NCBI GenBank assembly: GCA_951812995.1 | Contig: CATOTD010000003.1 | Span: forward strand, 267,288-331,287 | DNA: 64,000 nucleotides | Reading direction: 5' to 3' | Origin: an uncultured Gammaproteobacteria bacterium | GTDB taxonomy: Bacteria > Pseudomonadota > Gammaproteobacteria > Eutrophobiales > Eutrophobiaceae | In this document: positions 1-8,828 of the stretch, in pieces | Position numbering within the stretch: the stretch's first letter is position 1 | Layout of the letters: each line of letters starts with the position of its first letter | Made by a program: the position numbers and the translations under genes | The notes under the pieces: generated by a model | Database searches by the model: none | Seen by the model: the letters and a program-made list of their open reading frames with translations, nothing else | Told to the model about the DNA's origin: nothing

Positions 1-63
1 GCAATATGGACAACCGATCTATCGCATGAATACATTACGATAAATGCAGAATATCGAACCTGA
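1..63 (+). CDS. argJ: ArgJ C-terminus (partial, runs off the left edge)
   Basis: The first 60 bases read in frame 1 as 20 residues ending WTTDLSHEYITINAEYRT, then TGA at 61-63. This matches the conserved end of the bifunctional glutamate N-acetyltransferase/N-acetylglutamate synthase ArgJ (W-T-x-DLS-x-x-Y-x-x-INA-x-Y). ArgJ moves the acetyl group from N-acetylornithine to glutamate in arginine synthesis. In many gammaproteobacteria argJ lies directly before a mutT gene, as here, with a 25-base gap. Only the tail is visible, so the assignment rests on this motif and the neighbour. Confidence 0.8.
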   Translation, partial: AIWTTDLSHEYITINAEYRT

Positions 64-88
64 CAACTACCAGGTTTAAGTGAATTAG

Positions 89-1093
89 ATGCATAACCAT
101 GATGCAATAAATCAAAGAACACATGTTGTAATAGGTGTTATATATAACGCAACAAAAGACAAAATTTTAATTTCAAAAAGATCCGAGAATCAACACTTAG
201 CAGCTTACTGGGAATTTCCCGGTGGAAAAGTTGAAGCCAACGAAGATGTATTTTCTGCATTAAGGCGCGAGTTATGTGAAGAGTTGGGCATAATCGTACA
301 CCATGCAGAATCTTATACCTCGACTTGTTACGACTACCCTGATAAAAAAGTATTACTTGATATTTGGATTATACTTGAATGGAGTGGGGAGCCGGCAAGC
401 CTTGGAAATCAGGAAATACGTTGGGTTAATGTTGATGATTTAAACAATTATAAATTTCCTGAAGCGAATCAATATATTATTCAATCCATTTTATTGCAGC
501 CGCTATATGTGATCAGCAAAACATCATACGATGACTATTCATATTTATTTTCAGGTGTAAAAGCGTGTTTTTCAAAAGGTTTAAAGATCTTTCAATTAAG
601 ATTAAATTTAGACAATGACAAAAAATATCAATTTATTGTGGATACACTGAGTGAGTTAGCAGGGGAGTATAATGCAAAATTTATATTAAATGGTGTAGCT
701 GGAGACATTGAAAAATATACGATTGGTGGTATACATCTTAATTCAAACGAACTTAAAAAATATAATAAAAGACCTATAAGTGAAGAGTATATATTAGGCG
801 CATCCTGTCATAATCAAGCAGAGTTAAAAAAAGCGGCTGATTTGAATGTTAATTATGCCTTTATGTCGCCAGTACTATTTACAAACAGCCATCCTGAAGC
901 GAAGGTCTTAGGTTGGGAAAAATTTAGTGAACTAATCAATGGTATAAATATGCCTATATATGCGCTTGGTGGAATGACGTATGGACATCTTGACACCGCC
1001 AAGACGTATGGCGCATACGGCATAGCAATGGTGGGCGCAATTTGGGAATCAGACAAGCCAGGAAGTATTAAAAATTTAACTGATATTCAGTGA
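89..1093 (+). CDS. mutT: Nudix hydrolase fused to thiamine-phosphate-synthase-like domain (MutT-ThiE fusion)
   Basis: A 334-residue two-domain protein. The N-terminal half is a Nudix hydrolase of the MutT type, which cleaves 8-oxo-dGTP to the monophosphate and so prevents A:T to C:G transversions. The Nudix box is complete at residues 46-68 (G-x5-E-x7-REL-x-EELGI). From about residue 150 the protein resembles ThiE: a GASCH segment, a SPV-x-x-T-x-SHP segment and an ALGGM segment, all typical of the phosphate-binding barrel. This fusion is known in many gammaproteobacteria. Whether the ThiE half is active cannot be judged here. The gene looks clearly more AT-rich than its neighbours. It lies 25 bases after argJ on the same strand, so co-transcription is likely. 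Confidence 0.92.
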   Translation: MHNHDAINQRTHVVIGVIYNATKDKILISKRSENQHLAAYWEFPGGKVEANEDVFSALRRELCEELGIIVHHAESYTSTCYDYPDKKVLLDIWIILEWSGEPASLGNQEIRWVNVDDLNNYKFPEANQYIIQSILLQPLYVISKTSYDDYSYLFSGVKACFSKGLKIFQLRLNLDNDKKYQFIVDTLSELAGEYNAKFILNGVAGDIEKYTIGGIHLNSNELKKYNKRPISEEYILGASCHNQAELKKAADLNVNYAFMSPVLFTNSHPEAKVLGWEKFSELINGINMPIYALGGMTYGHLDTAKTYGAYGIAMVGAIWESDKPGSIKNLTDIQ

Positions 1094-1465
1094 AGTTCTG
1101 AATGTTCGCCTGCATAATAAATCGGATCTGTTGCTATCAATCCAATGATACGGAGCAACTGTTGGCCTGAGTGTCTTGATATTAGCCTTCTGGCCTTGTG
1201 GAGGAATAGCTGAAAATGTTCTCTACGGCATCAAATTTTTTGCTGTTCTACTTGGCGATCATCATATTGAGGTGGACACTGGACGACCTCTCATGCTGGC
1301 TCAGCGATTGCGCTGCCACTATGAATAAGTGGACAAGGTGACAGAGTTGGGGGTGAATATTGTTTGTGTTGTGTTATTTATATAGTGCCTTATGCCTCTC
1401 AATAATACTTTTATTATACTGTACTTTTATTATACTGTTCAGATATTAGTTTTATTTTTAAAAAA
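1094..1465. other. Intergenic stretch, convergent mutT/coaE; no recognisable gene
   Basis: These 372 bases separate two convergent genes. A 41-codon frame (1216-1341, plus) would encode a small hydrophobic peptide. A second, overlapping frame stays open over 1166-1327, though without a clear start. Neither resembles a family I know, and the stretch may be a decayed gene. A perfect 16-bp tandem repeat (ACTTTTATTATACTGT) occupies 1407-1422 and 1423-1438. I see no convincing intrinsic terminator. Confidence 0.4.
1407..1438. repeat. Two tandem copies of a 16-bp AT-rich unit
   Basis: ACTTTTATTATACTGT occurs twice back to back between mutT and coaE. It may be a simple slippage product. Each unit contains a TATACT box that could resemble a -10 element, but no -35 partner was identified. 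Confidence 0.7.
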
Positions 1466-2074
1466 TTATTGCTTTTTTGTTAATGTTAGGTATTTTTCAT
1501 GTAATAGCCGTACGGATAGTTTGAGGTCTGCGATTGCAACAGTGTTGTCAATGATATCATCAGCATATTTTAAGCGTGACTCCCTACCAGCTTGGCTTTT
1601 AATTATATTGGCCATAGTATCTGGAGATATTTTATCTCTGTTGACAACCCGTTTTAACTGGACCTGTTCTGGAATATCAACAAGTAAAATTCGATCAAAT
1701 TTATCAGTAGCGTTGGTTTCGATGAGTAATGGGACAACAATTAAACAATAGGGATAATTTACTTTTGAAATTTGATGCTCGATCTCTTGATAAATCACAG
1801 GGTGTAGAATACTTTCTAATTTTTTTTTAGCTATTACATCATTGAATATGATATGACCTAGTTTACGTCTATCAAGCACACCTTCATTACTTAATAGATC
1901 GTTACCAAACACATTCACAATAGCAGTTAAGCATGGCTTGCCTGGGGCAGTAATGGTTCTTGCTATTACATCCGCATCGATTATGGGTATACCAAACGTT
2001 TGAAATTCAGATGCTACAGTTGATTTACCACTACCAATACCACCTGTTAACGCAACGTTTAATATCCCCGACAT
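1466..2074 (-). CDS. coaE: Dephospho-CoA kinase
   Basis: CoaE phosphorylates the 3'-hydroxyl of the ribose of dephospho-CoA with ATP, the last step of CoA synthesis, in the cytoplasm. At 202 residues it has the usual family length. The P-loop GGIGSGKS lies at residues 11-18, followed by the family's DADVIAR segment and an LDR-x-x-LG segment. The ATG at 2074 follows the pilD stop codon by one base, so it is translated as the last gene of the pilB-pilC-pilD-coaE group. This order is common in gammaproteobacteria. The yacG and zapD genes that often follow coaE are absent here. Confidence 0.96.
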   Translation of the reverse strand: MSGILNVALTGGIGSGKSTVASEFQTFGIPIIDADVIARTITAPGKPCLTAIVNVFGNDLLSNEGVLDRRKLGHIIFNDVIAKKKLESILHPVIYQEIEHQISKVNYPYCLIVVPLLIETNATDKFDRILLVDIPEQVQLKRVVNRDKISPDTMANIIKSQAGRESRLKYADDIIDNTVAIADLKLSVRLLHEKYLTLTKKQ

Positions 2075-2075
2075 A

Positions 2076-2954
2076 TTAAATGACGGTATTCAAATAGGTT
2101 GACATAATGTGGGAGCCCCAAAGCATTGAAACCCAACCAGCAATCGCTAAATAAGGTCCAAACGGTATTGTTGTATTGCGGTCATGGGACTTAAAGACCA
2201 TCAGGAAGATGCCGATGATTGCGCCGACAAGAGACGATAAAATGATGATAAGAGGGAGTAATTGCCAGCCAAACCACGCACCTAATGCGGCCAATAACTT
2301 GAAATCACCATGCCCCATGCCTTCTTTGCCAGTCATTAATTTAAAAACCAGCGTGACAAACCATAGTGTCCCATACCCAAAAATAGCACCGAGTATGCTT
2401 GATTCAATATCGCTAAATAGTCCAAACAGATTAATAATAATACCAAGCCACAGTAGGGGTAAGGTAATATCATCAGGTAATAATTGGTGATCAAAATCTA
2501 TCATACTCAATGCGATGAGTGACCATGTGAGAATGAGTGCAAACAATGTTTGCAGCGATACTCCGAAGTAGTACGCAACAATGACCACAGATAGCCCACT
2601 AACTATCTCAATCAGTGGGTAACGCAGGGCTATATTCTGTTTGCAGTTTCTACATTTTCCTTTCAAAAAAAGATAACTGATAACAGGAATATTTTCGATT
2701 GCGCTAATTTTATACTTACAATTTGGGCAATGTGAGGGTGGTGTGAGCAGGTTTACATTAGTATTATTTTCATTGTATTTAGCGTTGTCTAAATTGAGTA
2801 ACTCGCAACATTGCTGTCGCCAATTTGCTTCCATCATAACAGGTAATCTCAAGATCACGACGTTCAAAAAACTGCCCATGAGTAATCCTAAGATAAAAAT
2901 CGCACATAAATAGAGTGTTGTATTTATTATAAATAAATCAATAATGTGCGACAC
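2076..2954 (-). CDS. pilD: Prepilin peptidase / N-methyltransferase PilD
   Basis: PilD is an inner-membrane aspartyl protease. It removes the leader of type IV prepilins (and type II secretion pseudopilins) and N-methylates the new first residue. The 292-residue protein has the cytoplasmic zinc-type loop with two CxxC pairs (C76/C79 and C101/C104). The catalytic aspartates lie in the MIDFDHQLLPD segment (about residue 153) and the GMGHGDFKLL segment (D217). Several hydrophobic membrane segments run along its length. It is 62 bases downstream of pilC. It should process the pilins of the system whose ATPase and platform protein are encoded just upstream. Confidence 0.96.
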   Translation of the reverse strand: MSHIIDLFIINTTLYLCAIFILGLLMGSFLNVVILRLPVMMEANWRQQCCELLNLDNAKYNENNTNVNLLTPPSHCPNCKYKISAIENIPVISYLFLKGKCRNCKQNIALRYPLIEIVSGLSVVIVAYYFGVSLQTLFALILTWSLIALSMIDFDHQLLPDDITLPLLWLGIIINLFGLFSDIESSILGAIFGYGTLWFVTLVFKLMTGKEGMGHGDFKLLAALGAWFGWQLLPLIIILSSLVGAIIGIFLMVFKSHDRNTTIPFGPYLAIAGWVSMLWGSHIMSTYLNTVI

Positions 2955-3016
2955 TTAATTAGTCTCTGTTACAATTTAAGTGAACAGATATTTAAGTTTT
3001 GCAGGAAGCGATCGTT

Positions 3017-4240
3017 TTAAACGACGGCACCCATTTTAAAGATGGGTAAATACATACCAATAACGATACCACCAATGACGACACCTAAAAAAGCCATGAT
3101 TGCAGGTTCTAGTAAACTTGTTAAGCCTTCAACGGCATCATCAACTTCTTGCTCATACCAATCAGCAACCTTCCCAAGCATAGTATCAATAGCACCCGAC
3201 TCTTCGCCAATAGCCACCATTTGCACAACCATATTGGGAAATAAACCGGTGTCTCGCATAACGGCTTGCAGTTGACTGCCTGTGGCCACTTCATCTCTCA
3301 TTTTCATGGTGGCATCATAAAAAACGACATTACCACAGGCACCCGCTACGGAGGTCATAGCTTCTACTAACGGCGTGCCCGCTGCAAACATCGTTTCAAG
3401 GGTTCTGGCAAATCGGGCAATAGCAGCTTTTTCCATTATCTCACCTATAACGGGGGCTTTTAAAATGGCGCGATCTAAAAAGTTTTGAATAGCAACGGAA
3501 CGTTGCTTCAGCTCCATTAAGCCGAAAACAGTCAAGCCCATAACGCCAAAAATAATGTACCAATAGGCAACAAATAAATTAGAAGTATCTACTAAAAACT
3601 GGGTCAATGCGGGTAAGTCTGCTCCAAAATTTTCAAATAATTCAGAAAACTGAGGAATCACAAAGATCATTAAGATTGAAACAACAATGACGGCAGCAAC
3701 AACGACGGCGGCTGGATAAAAGAGGGCCGATTTAATCTTGGATTTTAAGGCTTCAGTTTTTTCCATATAGGTTGCAAGCTTGTGCAGGATTGATTCAAGA
3801 ATACCCGCGTGTTCACCCGCTTCAACCAAGTTGCAGTAAAGATCATTAAACCGTAAGGGGTGTTTTTTTAATGCTTCAGTTAAATTATTACCGGCTTCTA
3901 CATCTGCCTTGATATTCAAAATCAATTCCTGCATACCTGCATTCTCATGACCGCGCCCGACAATTTCAAAAGCCTGCACCAGGGGCACGCCTGAAGACAT
4001 CATCGTTGCTAATTGTCGGCTAAAAATGGTTATATCTTTTGGGGTTATTTTAGTTTTACCACCGCCACCACCCAATAGTGGTTTTGATTTCTTTTTTATC
4101 TTAAGCGGATTTATACCTTGTCGCCGGACGGCGGCTTTTACAAGTGCCTCACTTTGCCCGCTCGTTTCTCCTTTTACTCGTTTGCCTGATTTATCTACAC
4201 CCTCCCAGGCATACATGTCTGCTTTTTTAGCTTCAGCCAT
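3017..4240 (-). CDS. pilC: Type IV pilus inner-membrane platform protein PilC
   Basis: PilC is the polytopic inner-membrane platform that couples the PilB and PilT motors to pilin polymerisation. It has 407 residues, the usual size. Two type II secretion F-type domains are visible, each with FARTLxTM/FSRQLATMM-like openings (about residues 90 and 290), EAGNNL/GSQL and EEAGxL-like motifs. Hydrophobic membrane segments lie near residues 170-195, 220-240 and 375-400. It starts six bases after the pilB stop, so the two are certainly co-transcribed. Confidence 0.96.
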   Translation of the reverse strand: MAEAKKADMYAWEGVDKSGKRVKGETSGQSEALVKAAVRRQGINPLKIKKKSKPLLGGGGGKTKITPKDITIFSRQLATMMSSGVPLVQAFEIVGRGHENAGMQELILNIKADVEAGNNLTEALKKHPLRFNDLYCNLVEAGEHAGILESILHKLATYMEKTEALKSKIKSALFYPAAVVVAAVIVVSILMIFVIPQFSELFENFGADLPALTQFLVDTSNLFVAYWYIIFGVMGLTVFGLMELKQRSVAIQNFLDRAILKAPVIGEIMEKAAIARFARTLETMFAAGTPLVEAMTSVAGACGNVVFYDATMKMRDEVATGSQLQAVMRDTGLFPNMVVQMVAIGEESGAIDTMLGKVADWYEQEVDDAVEGLTSLLEPAIMAFLGVVIGGIVIGMYLPIFKMGAVV

Positions 4241-4246
4241 AATATT

Positions 4247-5962
4247 TTACTCTACGGTTACTCGATTGACTTCAGTCAGACTGGTTATCCCACTAGCGGC
4301 TTTCATCAGCCCCGATTTGCGGATGTCCCAGATATCCTCAGATGCTGCTTGATCGGCCAACTGTACGGCATTTGCGCCTTCAATAATTAGACGTTTCATG
4401 TCATCCGATATGGGCATGACCTGATAGATGCCGGCACGTCCTTTGTAGCCTGGGTTATCGTCTGTTATCTCACCTGGTTCAAATAAGCTGATGCCCTTTT
4501 TAATCACGTCTTCAGGAAAACCTTCATCTCTTAAGGCATCGTCCGGTATTTCGAACGGCACTTTATTGTTTGGATTCAAGCGGCGGAGCAGGCGCTGTGC
4601 AGTGATCAGGTTAATGCTGGTGGCAACCGCAAATGCCTGTATACCCATATCTTGCAAGCGAGTTAACGTTTGTGGGCCGTCATTAGTATGCAATGTAGAC
4701 ATCACCATATGACCTGTTTGTGCGGCTTTAACTGCGATTGATGCTGTGCCTAGATCACGCACCTCCCCGACCAGAATAATATCTGGATCCTGGCGCAAGA
4801 AAGCTTTCAGCGCTTTTTCAAATGTCATCCCTGTGCGTTCATCCACTTGCACTTGATTGACACCTGGCAAGTTGATTTCAACCGGGTCTTCAGCCGTAGA
4901 TATATTGATATCGACCTGATTAAGGATATTTATCCCGGTATAGAGTGACACAGTTTTACCGCTACCAGTAGGCCCTGTTACAAGGAACATGCCGTAGGGC
5001 TTGTGTAGATTGCTGAGAAACATTTCTTTTTGATGATCTTCATAGCCTAATTGGTCTATTTGAAGTGCAGCGGCATCAGAGTCCAAAATTCGCATACAAG
5101 TCTTTTCACCAAATAAAGTAGGGCAAGTACTGACACGAAAATCGATAGATTTTGTTTTAGAGAGTTTGAGTTTAATGCGTCCATCTTGTGGAACACGGCG
5201 CTCGGAAACATCCAACCTTGCCATGACTTTAATGCGTGCGGCAATTTTGTTTGATAGGGACATGGGTGGCCTTGTCACCTCTGTTAACACGCCGTCTATA
5301 CGAAAACGCACACGATATAACTTTTCATAGGGTTCAAAATGAAGATCAGATGCACCTTTTTTGATGGCATCCAATAAACATTTATTAACAAAACGCACAA
5401 CCGGGGCATCATCAATTTCAGCATCGTCCTGATCTTCATCATCCTCTTCGGCAACCTCCAGGGAATCAAGATCATCGTAGCCATCATCATCCATATCGTC
5501 TAAACGGTTGGCGGACGTGTCCAACGCTTTTTCAATATTTCTAGCTAATTTATCTTCTTCTACAACAATAGCATCCGTCAATAAGCCAGTTGCAAATTTA
5601 ATTTCGTCCAAGGCCTGAATATTTGCTGGGTCCGAGATAGCGATGGCGAGTCGGTTACCGCGTTTAAAAATAGGTAAGGCATGATGTTTTTTAATCAGAT
5701 CTCCTTTGACCAGTTTAGTAATATCTCCGTCAAGTTCCAGAAGATCGAGATCTAACAGTGGTGTGCCAAATTGCTGAGCCGCTACCAATGCAACACTACT
5801 ACTTGGAACAGTGCCGTTTTCAACAACTAAAGTTATGAAAGGTTTTTTTTTCTTTAGGGATTCTTCGGTAAGACGCTGTGCTTTTTCTTCGTCAAGCAAG
5901 CCATCAAGTACGAGTTTGCGGGCTAGCCCACCGATATTTATTTTTTTTGCAGAAGTAGCCAT
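4247..5962 (-). CDS. pilB: Type IV pilus extension ATPase PilB
   Basis: PilB is the cytoplasmic hexameric ATPase that powers pilus extension. The 571-residue protein has an N-terminal GspE-type domain (residues 10-140), a very acidic linker (about 155-186, rich in D and E) and a C-terminal motor. The motor has Walker A GPTGSGKT at 330-337, the Asp-box region near 357-375, Walker B DIILVGEVRD near 394-403 and the His box near 414-427. The two CxxC pairs that bind zinc in most PilB/GspE proteins are absent: where they are expected, the protein reads LNPNNK (462-467) and DDNPGYKGR (501-509). The rest of the motor looks intact, so I expect a working enzyme of a zinc-free subtype. It heads pilB-pilC-pilD-coaE. 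No pilin gene is present in the window. Confidence 0.95.
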   Translation of the reverse strand: MATSAKKINIGGLARKLVLDGLLDEEKAQRLTEESLKKKKPFITLVVENGTVPSSSVALVAAQQFGTPLLDLDLLELDGDITKLVKGDLIKKHHALPIFKRGNRLAIAISDPANIQALDEIKFATGLLTDAIVVEEDKLARNIEKALDTSANRLDDMDDDGYDDLDSLEVAEEDDEDQDDAEIDDAPVVRFVNKCLLDAIKKGASDLHFEPYEKLYRVRFRIDGVLTEVTRPPMSLSNKIAARIKVMARLDVSERRVPQDGRIKLKLSKTKSIDFRVSTCPTLFGEKTCMRILDSDAAALQIDQLGYEDHQKEMFLSNLHKPYGMFLVTGPTGSGKTVSLYTGINILNQVDINISTAEDPVEINLPGVNQVQVDERTGMTFEKALKAFLRQDPDIILVGEVRDLGTASIAVKAAQTGHMVMSTLHTNDGPQTLTRLQDMGIQAFAVATSINLITAQRLLRRLNPNNKVPFEIPDDALRDEGFPEDVIKKGISLFEPGEITDDNPGYKGRAGIYQVMPISDDMKRLIIEGANAVQLADQAASEDIWDIRKSGLMKAASGITSLTEVNRVTVE

Positions 5963-6094
5963 CGCTGTGTTCTTAACCTTAAATTATCAGATACTAAACT
6001 AGATAATAGATTATACGACGTAAATAACCAACTATTTTAACTGATAACGGGCACTGAATTGCTAAAAATCCCGATTAGTGGGTAATTTTTATAG

Positions 6095-8686
6095 TTATGG
6101 CACATTTTTGTCAAGTACGCAGAGATGTAATTTTTCATCTACCACGCCGACTTCCAATATTACACCTGGCTCATATTGACCCGATAGAATTTTTTCTGCT
6201 AGGGGAGTTTCGAGCTTATCCTGAATGACTCGTTGCAGTGGTCGTGCACCATAGACTGGATCAAATCCTGCCAAGGCTAGATAGTCGATAGCTTCAGGAC
6301 TCAATTTCAGAGCGATGTCCTGCTCATTCAAACGGGCACCTAATCGGTCGATCTGGATCTTCGCAATGGCCCTGATTTGTTTCTGAATTAAGGCATGAAA
6401 AACAACGACTTCATCAATTCGATTGAGAAATTCAGGTCTGAAATAATGGCCGACCTCATGGAGCACAACTTCTTTCATATTGTCATATTCTGCGTCGGCC
6501 GACATTTCCTGTATCAGGTTCGAGCCGAGATTCGAGGTCATGACGATGACTGTATTGCGAAAATCTACAGTGCGTCCATGTCCATCTGTTAAACGTCCAT
6601 CATCAAGTACCTGCAACAGAATGTTGAAGACATCGGCGTGTGCCTTTTCAATTTCATCAAATAAAATCAGACTGTAAGGACAACGTCTGACGGCTTCTGT
6701 TAAATAACCGCCTTGTTCATAACCAACATAACCAGGGGGTGCGCCAATGAGTCTTGCGACAGCATGTTTCTCCATATACTCAGACATATCAAGACGGATC
6801 ATGGCCGCTGCGTTGTCAAACAGAAATTCCGTCAGGCACTTGCACAATTCTGTCTTGCCAACGCCCGTTGGTCCGAGAAAAAGGAAACTGCCATTAGGCT
6901 TATCAGGATCGGAAAGTCCAGCACGTGAACGCCGAATGGCATTGGTAACGGCTGCAACCGCTTGATCTTGACCAATAACGCGCGCCTGTAAAGTATCTGC
7001 CATGGATAATAATTTTTCACGCTCGCCTTTTAGCATTTTACTAACAGGAATACCGGTCCAGTTTGAAACGACTTCTGCAACTTCATTTTCAGCCACTTTA
7101 TTGCGCAACAACTTCATTTCTTGCCGGTCGGCTTGACTAGCCATATCCAACTGCTTTTCAAGTTCGGGAATAATGCCATACTGAAGTTCTGACATCCGGT
7201 TTAAATCGCTGGCACGTTTGGCGGCATCAAAATCTATTCTTGCTTGTTCCAGTTTTCCTTTGATGTTGTGTGTACCGTGTAAAACTGCTTTTTCCGAGAT
7301 CCATATTTCTTCCAAATCCGTAAACTCACGTTCGGTTTTTTTAATGTCTTCTTTGAGTAATGTGAGTCGTTTCTTTGACGCGGCATCGGTTTCCTTTTTT
7401 AAGGCCTCACGTTCAATTTTCATTTGGACTAACCTACGTTCAAGTCGATCCATGGACTCTGGTTTTGAGTCAATTTCGATGCTAATGCGACTGGCAGATT
7501 CATCAATCAGATCAATGGCCTTGTCTGGTAATTGTCTGTCCGTGATGTAGCGATTAGACAATGTTGCGGCGGCAACGATAGCAGGATCAGTAATCTGTAC
7601 ATTATGATGTACTTCGTAGCGTTCTTTAAGGCCGCGTAAAATTGCGATGGCATCTTCAACAGTAGGTTCGTTGACAAGGACTTTTTGGAAGCGGCGTTCA
7701 AGTGCAGCATCCTGTTCAAAATTATCACGATATTCGTTCAGGGTTGTGGCACCGATACAGTGCAACTCTCCCCTGGCCAGGGCCGGTTTCAGCATATTGC
7801 CTGCATCCATGGCCCCTTCTGCCTTGCCAGCACCAACGATGGTATGTACTTCATCAATGAACAAGATGATCCGGCCTGTTTGTTTTGTCAGATCATTCAA
7901 TACCGCTTTCAAACGTTCTTCAAATTCACCCCGAAATTTAGCACCCGCAATTAATGCCCCCATATCCAGTGCCAATAATCGTTTATGCTTTAACGACTCC
8001 GGGACTTCACCATTGATAATACGCTGCGCCAGACCTTCTACAATGGCAGTTTTCCCAACGCCCGGCTCACCAATCAGGACTGGATTGTTTTTAGTACGGC
8101 GTTGTAATACCTGAATGGTACGCCGGATCTCTTCATCACGACCAATCACCGGGTCCAGTTTTCCATCTTCAGCCCGAGCAGTGAGATCAGTGGTATATTT
8201 TTCCAGCGCCTGGCGTTGTTCTTCTGCATTTGGATCGCCGACTTTTTCGCCACCACGTAGAGCATTGATCGCAGCATTTAATTTATCTTTATCCGCACCG
8301 CTTTGTTTGAACAGTGTACCTAGCTTGCCCTTGTCTTCTAATACTGCAATGGCGAAGAGTTCACTGGCAATATAGTCGTCATTTCTATCTTGGGCGATCT
8401 TGTCCATCACGTTTAATAGTCGCTCAAGATCGCGACTAATATGCACATCGCCCGCTACACCACTAACCGTAGGCAGGGCTTCAAGTAATGTCATGATCGC
8501 GCGATTTAGCGCGTTTAGATTCATGCCGGTGTTCGATAGTATGTGTGGCAGAGTGCCGTCCGCTTGATTGAGCAAGGCATGTGCTAAATGGACTGGTTCG
8601 ATGTATTGGTGATCGCGACCAACCGCGAGGCTTTGTGCGCTCGCCAGTGCCATTTGCAACTTGGTCGTTAATTTATCGGGGTTCAT
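6095..8686 (-). CDS. clpB: ATP-dependent disaggregase ClpB
   Basis: ClpB is a hexameric AAA+ chaperone that, with DnaK, pulls proteins out of heat-induced aggregates. The 863 residues match the family length. In order: a Clp_N repeat domain (1-145), the first AAA domain with GEPGVGKT at 206-213 and the FIDEVHT Walker B, a coiled-coil middle domain (about 410-530), and the second AAA domain with GPTGVGKT near 606 and [11 protein letters not shown]-terminal D2-small domain ends the protein. An AAGG ribosome site precedes the ATG. The upstream sequence resembles a heat-shock sigma-32 promoter. In E. coli, clpB directly follows pgeF; here a glutamate dehydrogenase gene lies between them. Confidence 0.98.
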   Translation of the reverse strand: MNPDKLTTKLQMALASAQSLAVGRDHQYIEPVHLAHALLNQADGTLPHILSNTGMNLNALNRAIMTLLEALPTVSGVAGDVHISRDLERLLNVMDKIAQDRNDDYIASELFAIAVLEDKGKLGTLFKQSGADKDKLNAAINALRGGEKVGDPNAEEQRQALEKYTTDLTARAEDGKLDPVIGRDEEIRRTIQVLQRRTKNNPVLIGEPGVGKTAIVEGLAQRIINGEVPESLKHKRLLALDMGALIAGAKFRGEFEERLKAVLNDLTKQTGRIILFIDEVHTIVGAGKAEGAMDAGNMLKPALARGELHCIGATTLNEYRDNFEQDAALERRFQKVLVNEPTVEDAIAILRGLKERYEVHHNVQITDPAIVAAATLSNRYITDRQLPDKAIDLIDESASRISIEIDSKPESMDRLERRLVQMKIEREALKKETDAASKKRLTLLKEDIKKTEREFTDLEEIWISEKAVLHGTHNIKGKLEQARIDFDAAKRASDLNRMSELQYGIIPELEKQLDMASQADRQEMKLLRNKVAENEVAEVVSNWTGIPVSKMLKGEREKLLSMADTLQARVIGQDQAVAAVTNAIRRSRAGLSDPDKPNGSFLFLGPTGVGKTELCKCLTEFLFDNAAAMIRLDMSEYMEKHAVARLIGAPPGYVGYEQGGYLTEAVRRCPYSLILFDEIEKAHADVFNILLQVLDDGRLTDGHGRTVDFRNTVIVMTSNLGSNLIQEMSADAEYDNMKEVVLHEVGHYFRPEFLNRIDEVVVFHALIQKQIRAIAKIQIDRLGARLNEQDIALKLSPEAIDYLALAGFDPVYGARPLQRVIQDKLETPLAEKILSGQYEPGVILEVGVVDEKLHLCVLDKNVP

Positions 8687-8718
8687 TTGTCTGACCTTGG
8701 TTAAAATTCATATCTTGG

Positions 8719-8750
8719 TAAATAAGGTCATTCTCCAGATAATCAAGCCC
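8719..8750 (-). promoter_or_regulatory. Probable sigma-32 (heat-shock) promoter of clpB
   Basis: Reading the minus strand, CTTGAT (8742-8747) is followed after 14 bases by CCTTATTTA (8719-8727). The sigma-32 consensus is CTTGAA, 13-15 bases, CCCCATnTA. The -10 ends 32 bases before the clpB ATG, leaving a short leader of about 25 bases with a ribosome site. ClpB is a classic sigma-32 target, which supports the reading; two or three positions deviate from consensus. Confidence 0.55.
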
Positions 8751-8828
8751 ACATTAGACTACAACATGCCAGACAACATGGTAAAAATTACGATCGCTAT
8801 GAAAATGATAGCTATAAGTTATTGTTCA

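Noticed and set aside
6066..6094. Imperfect hairpin with T run after clpB considered as a terminator
   Set aside because: The stem is only about four base pairs with mismatches, too weak to report.
7647..8114. A 155-residue plus-strand frame opposite clpB, and similar long frames opposite pilC, aceE and aceF
   Set aside because: They are antisense shadows of strongly conserved genes with no family resemblance of their own.
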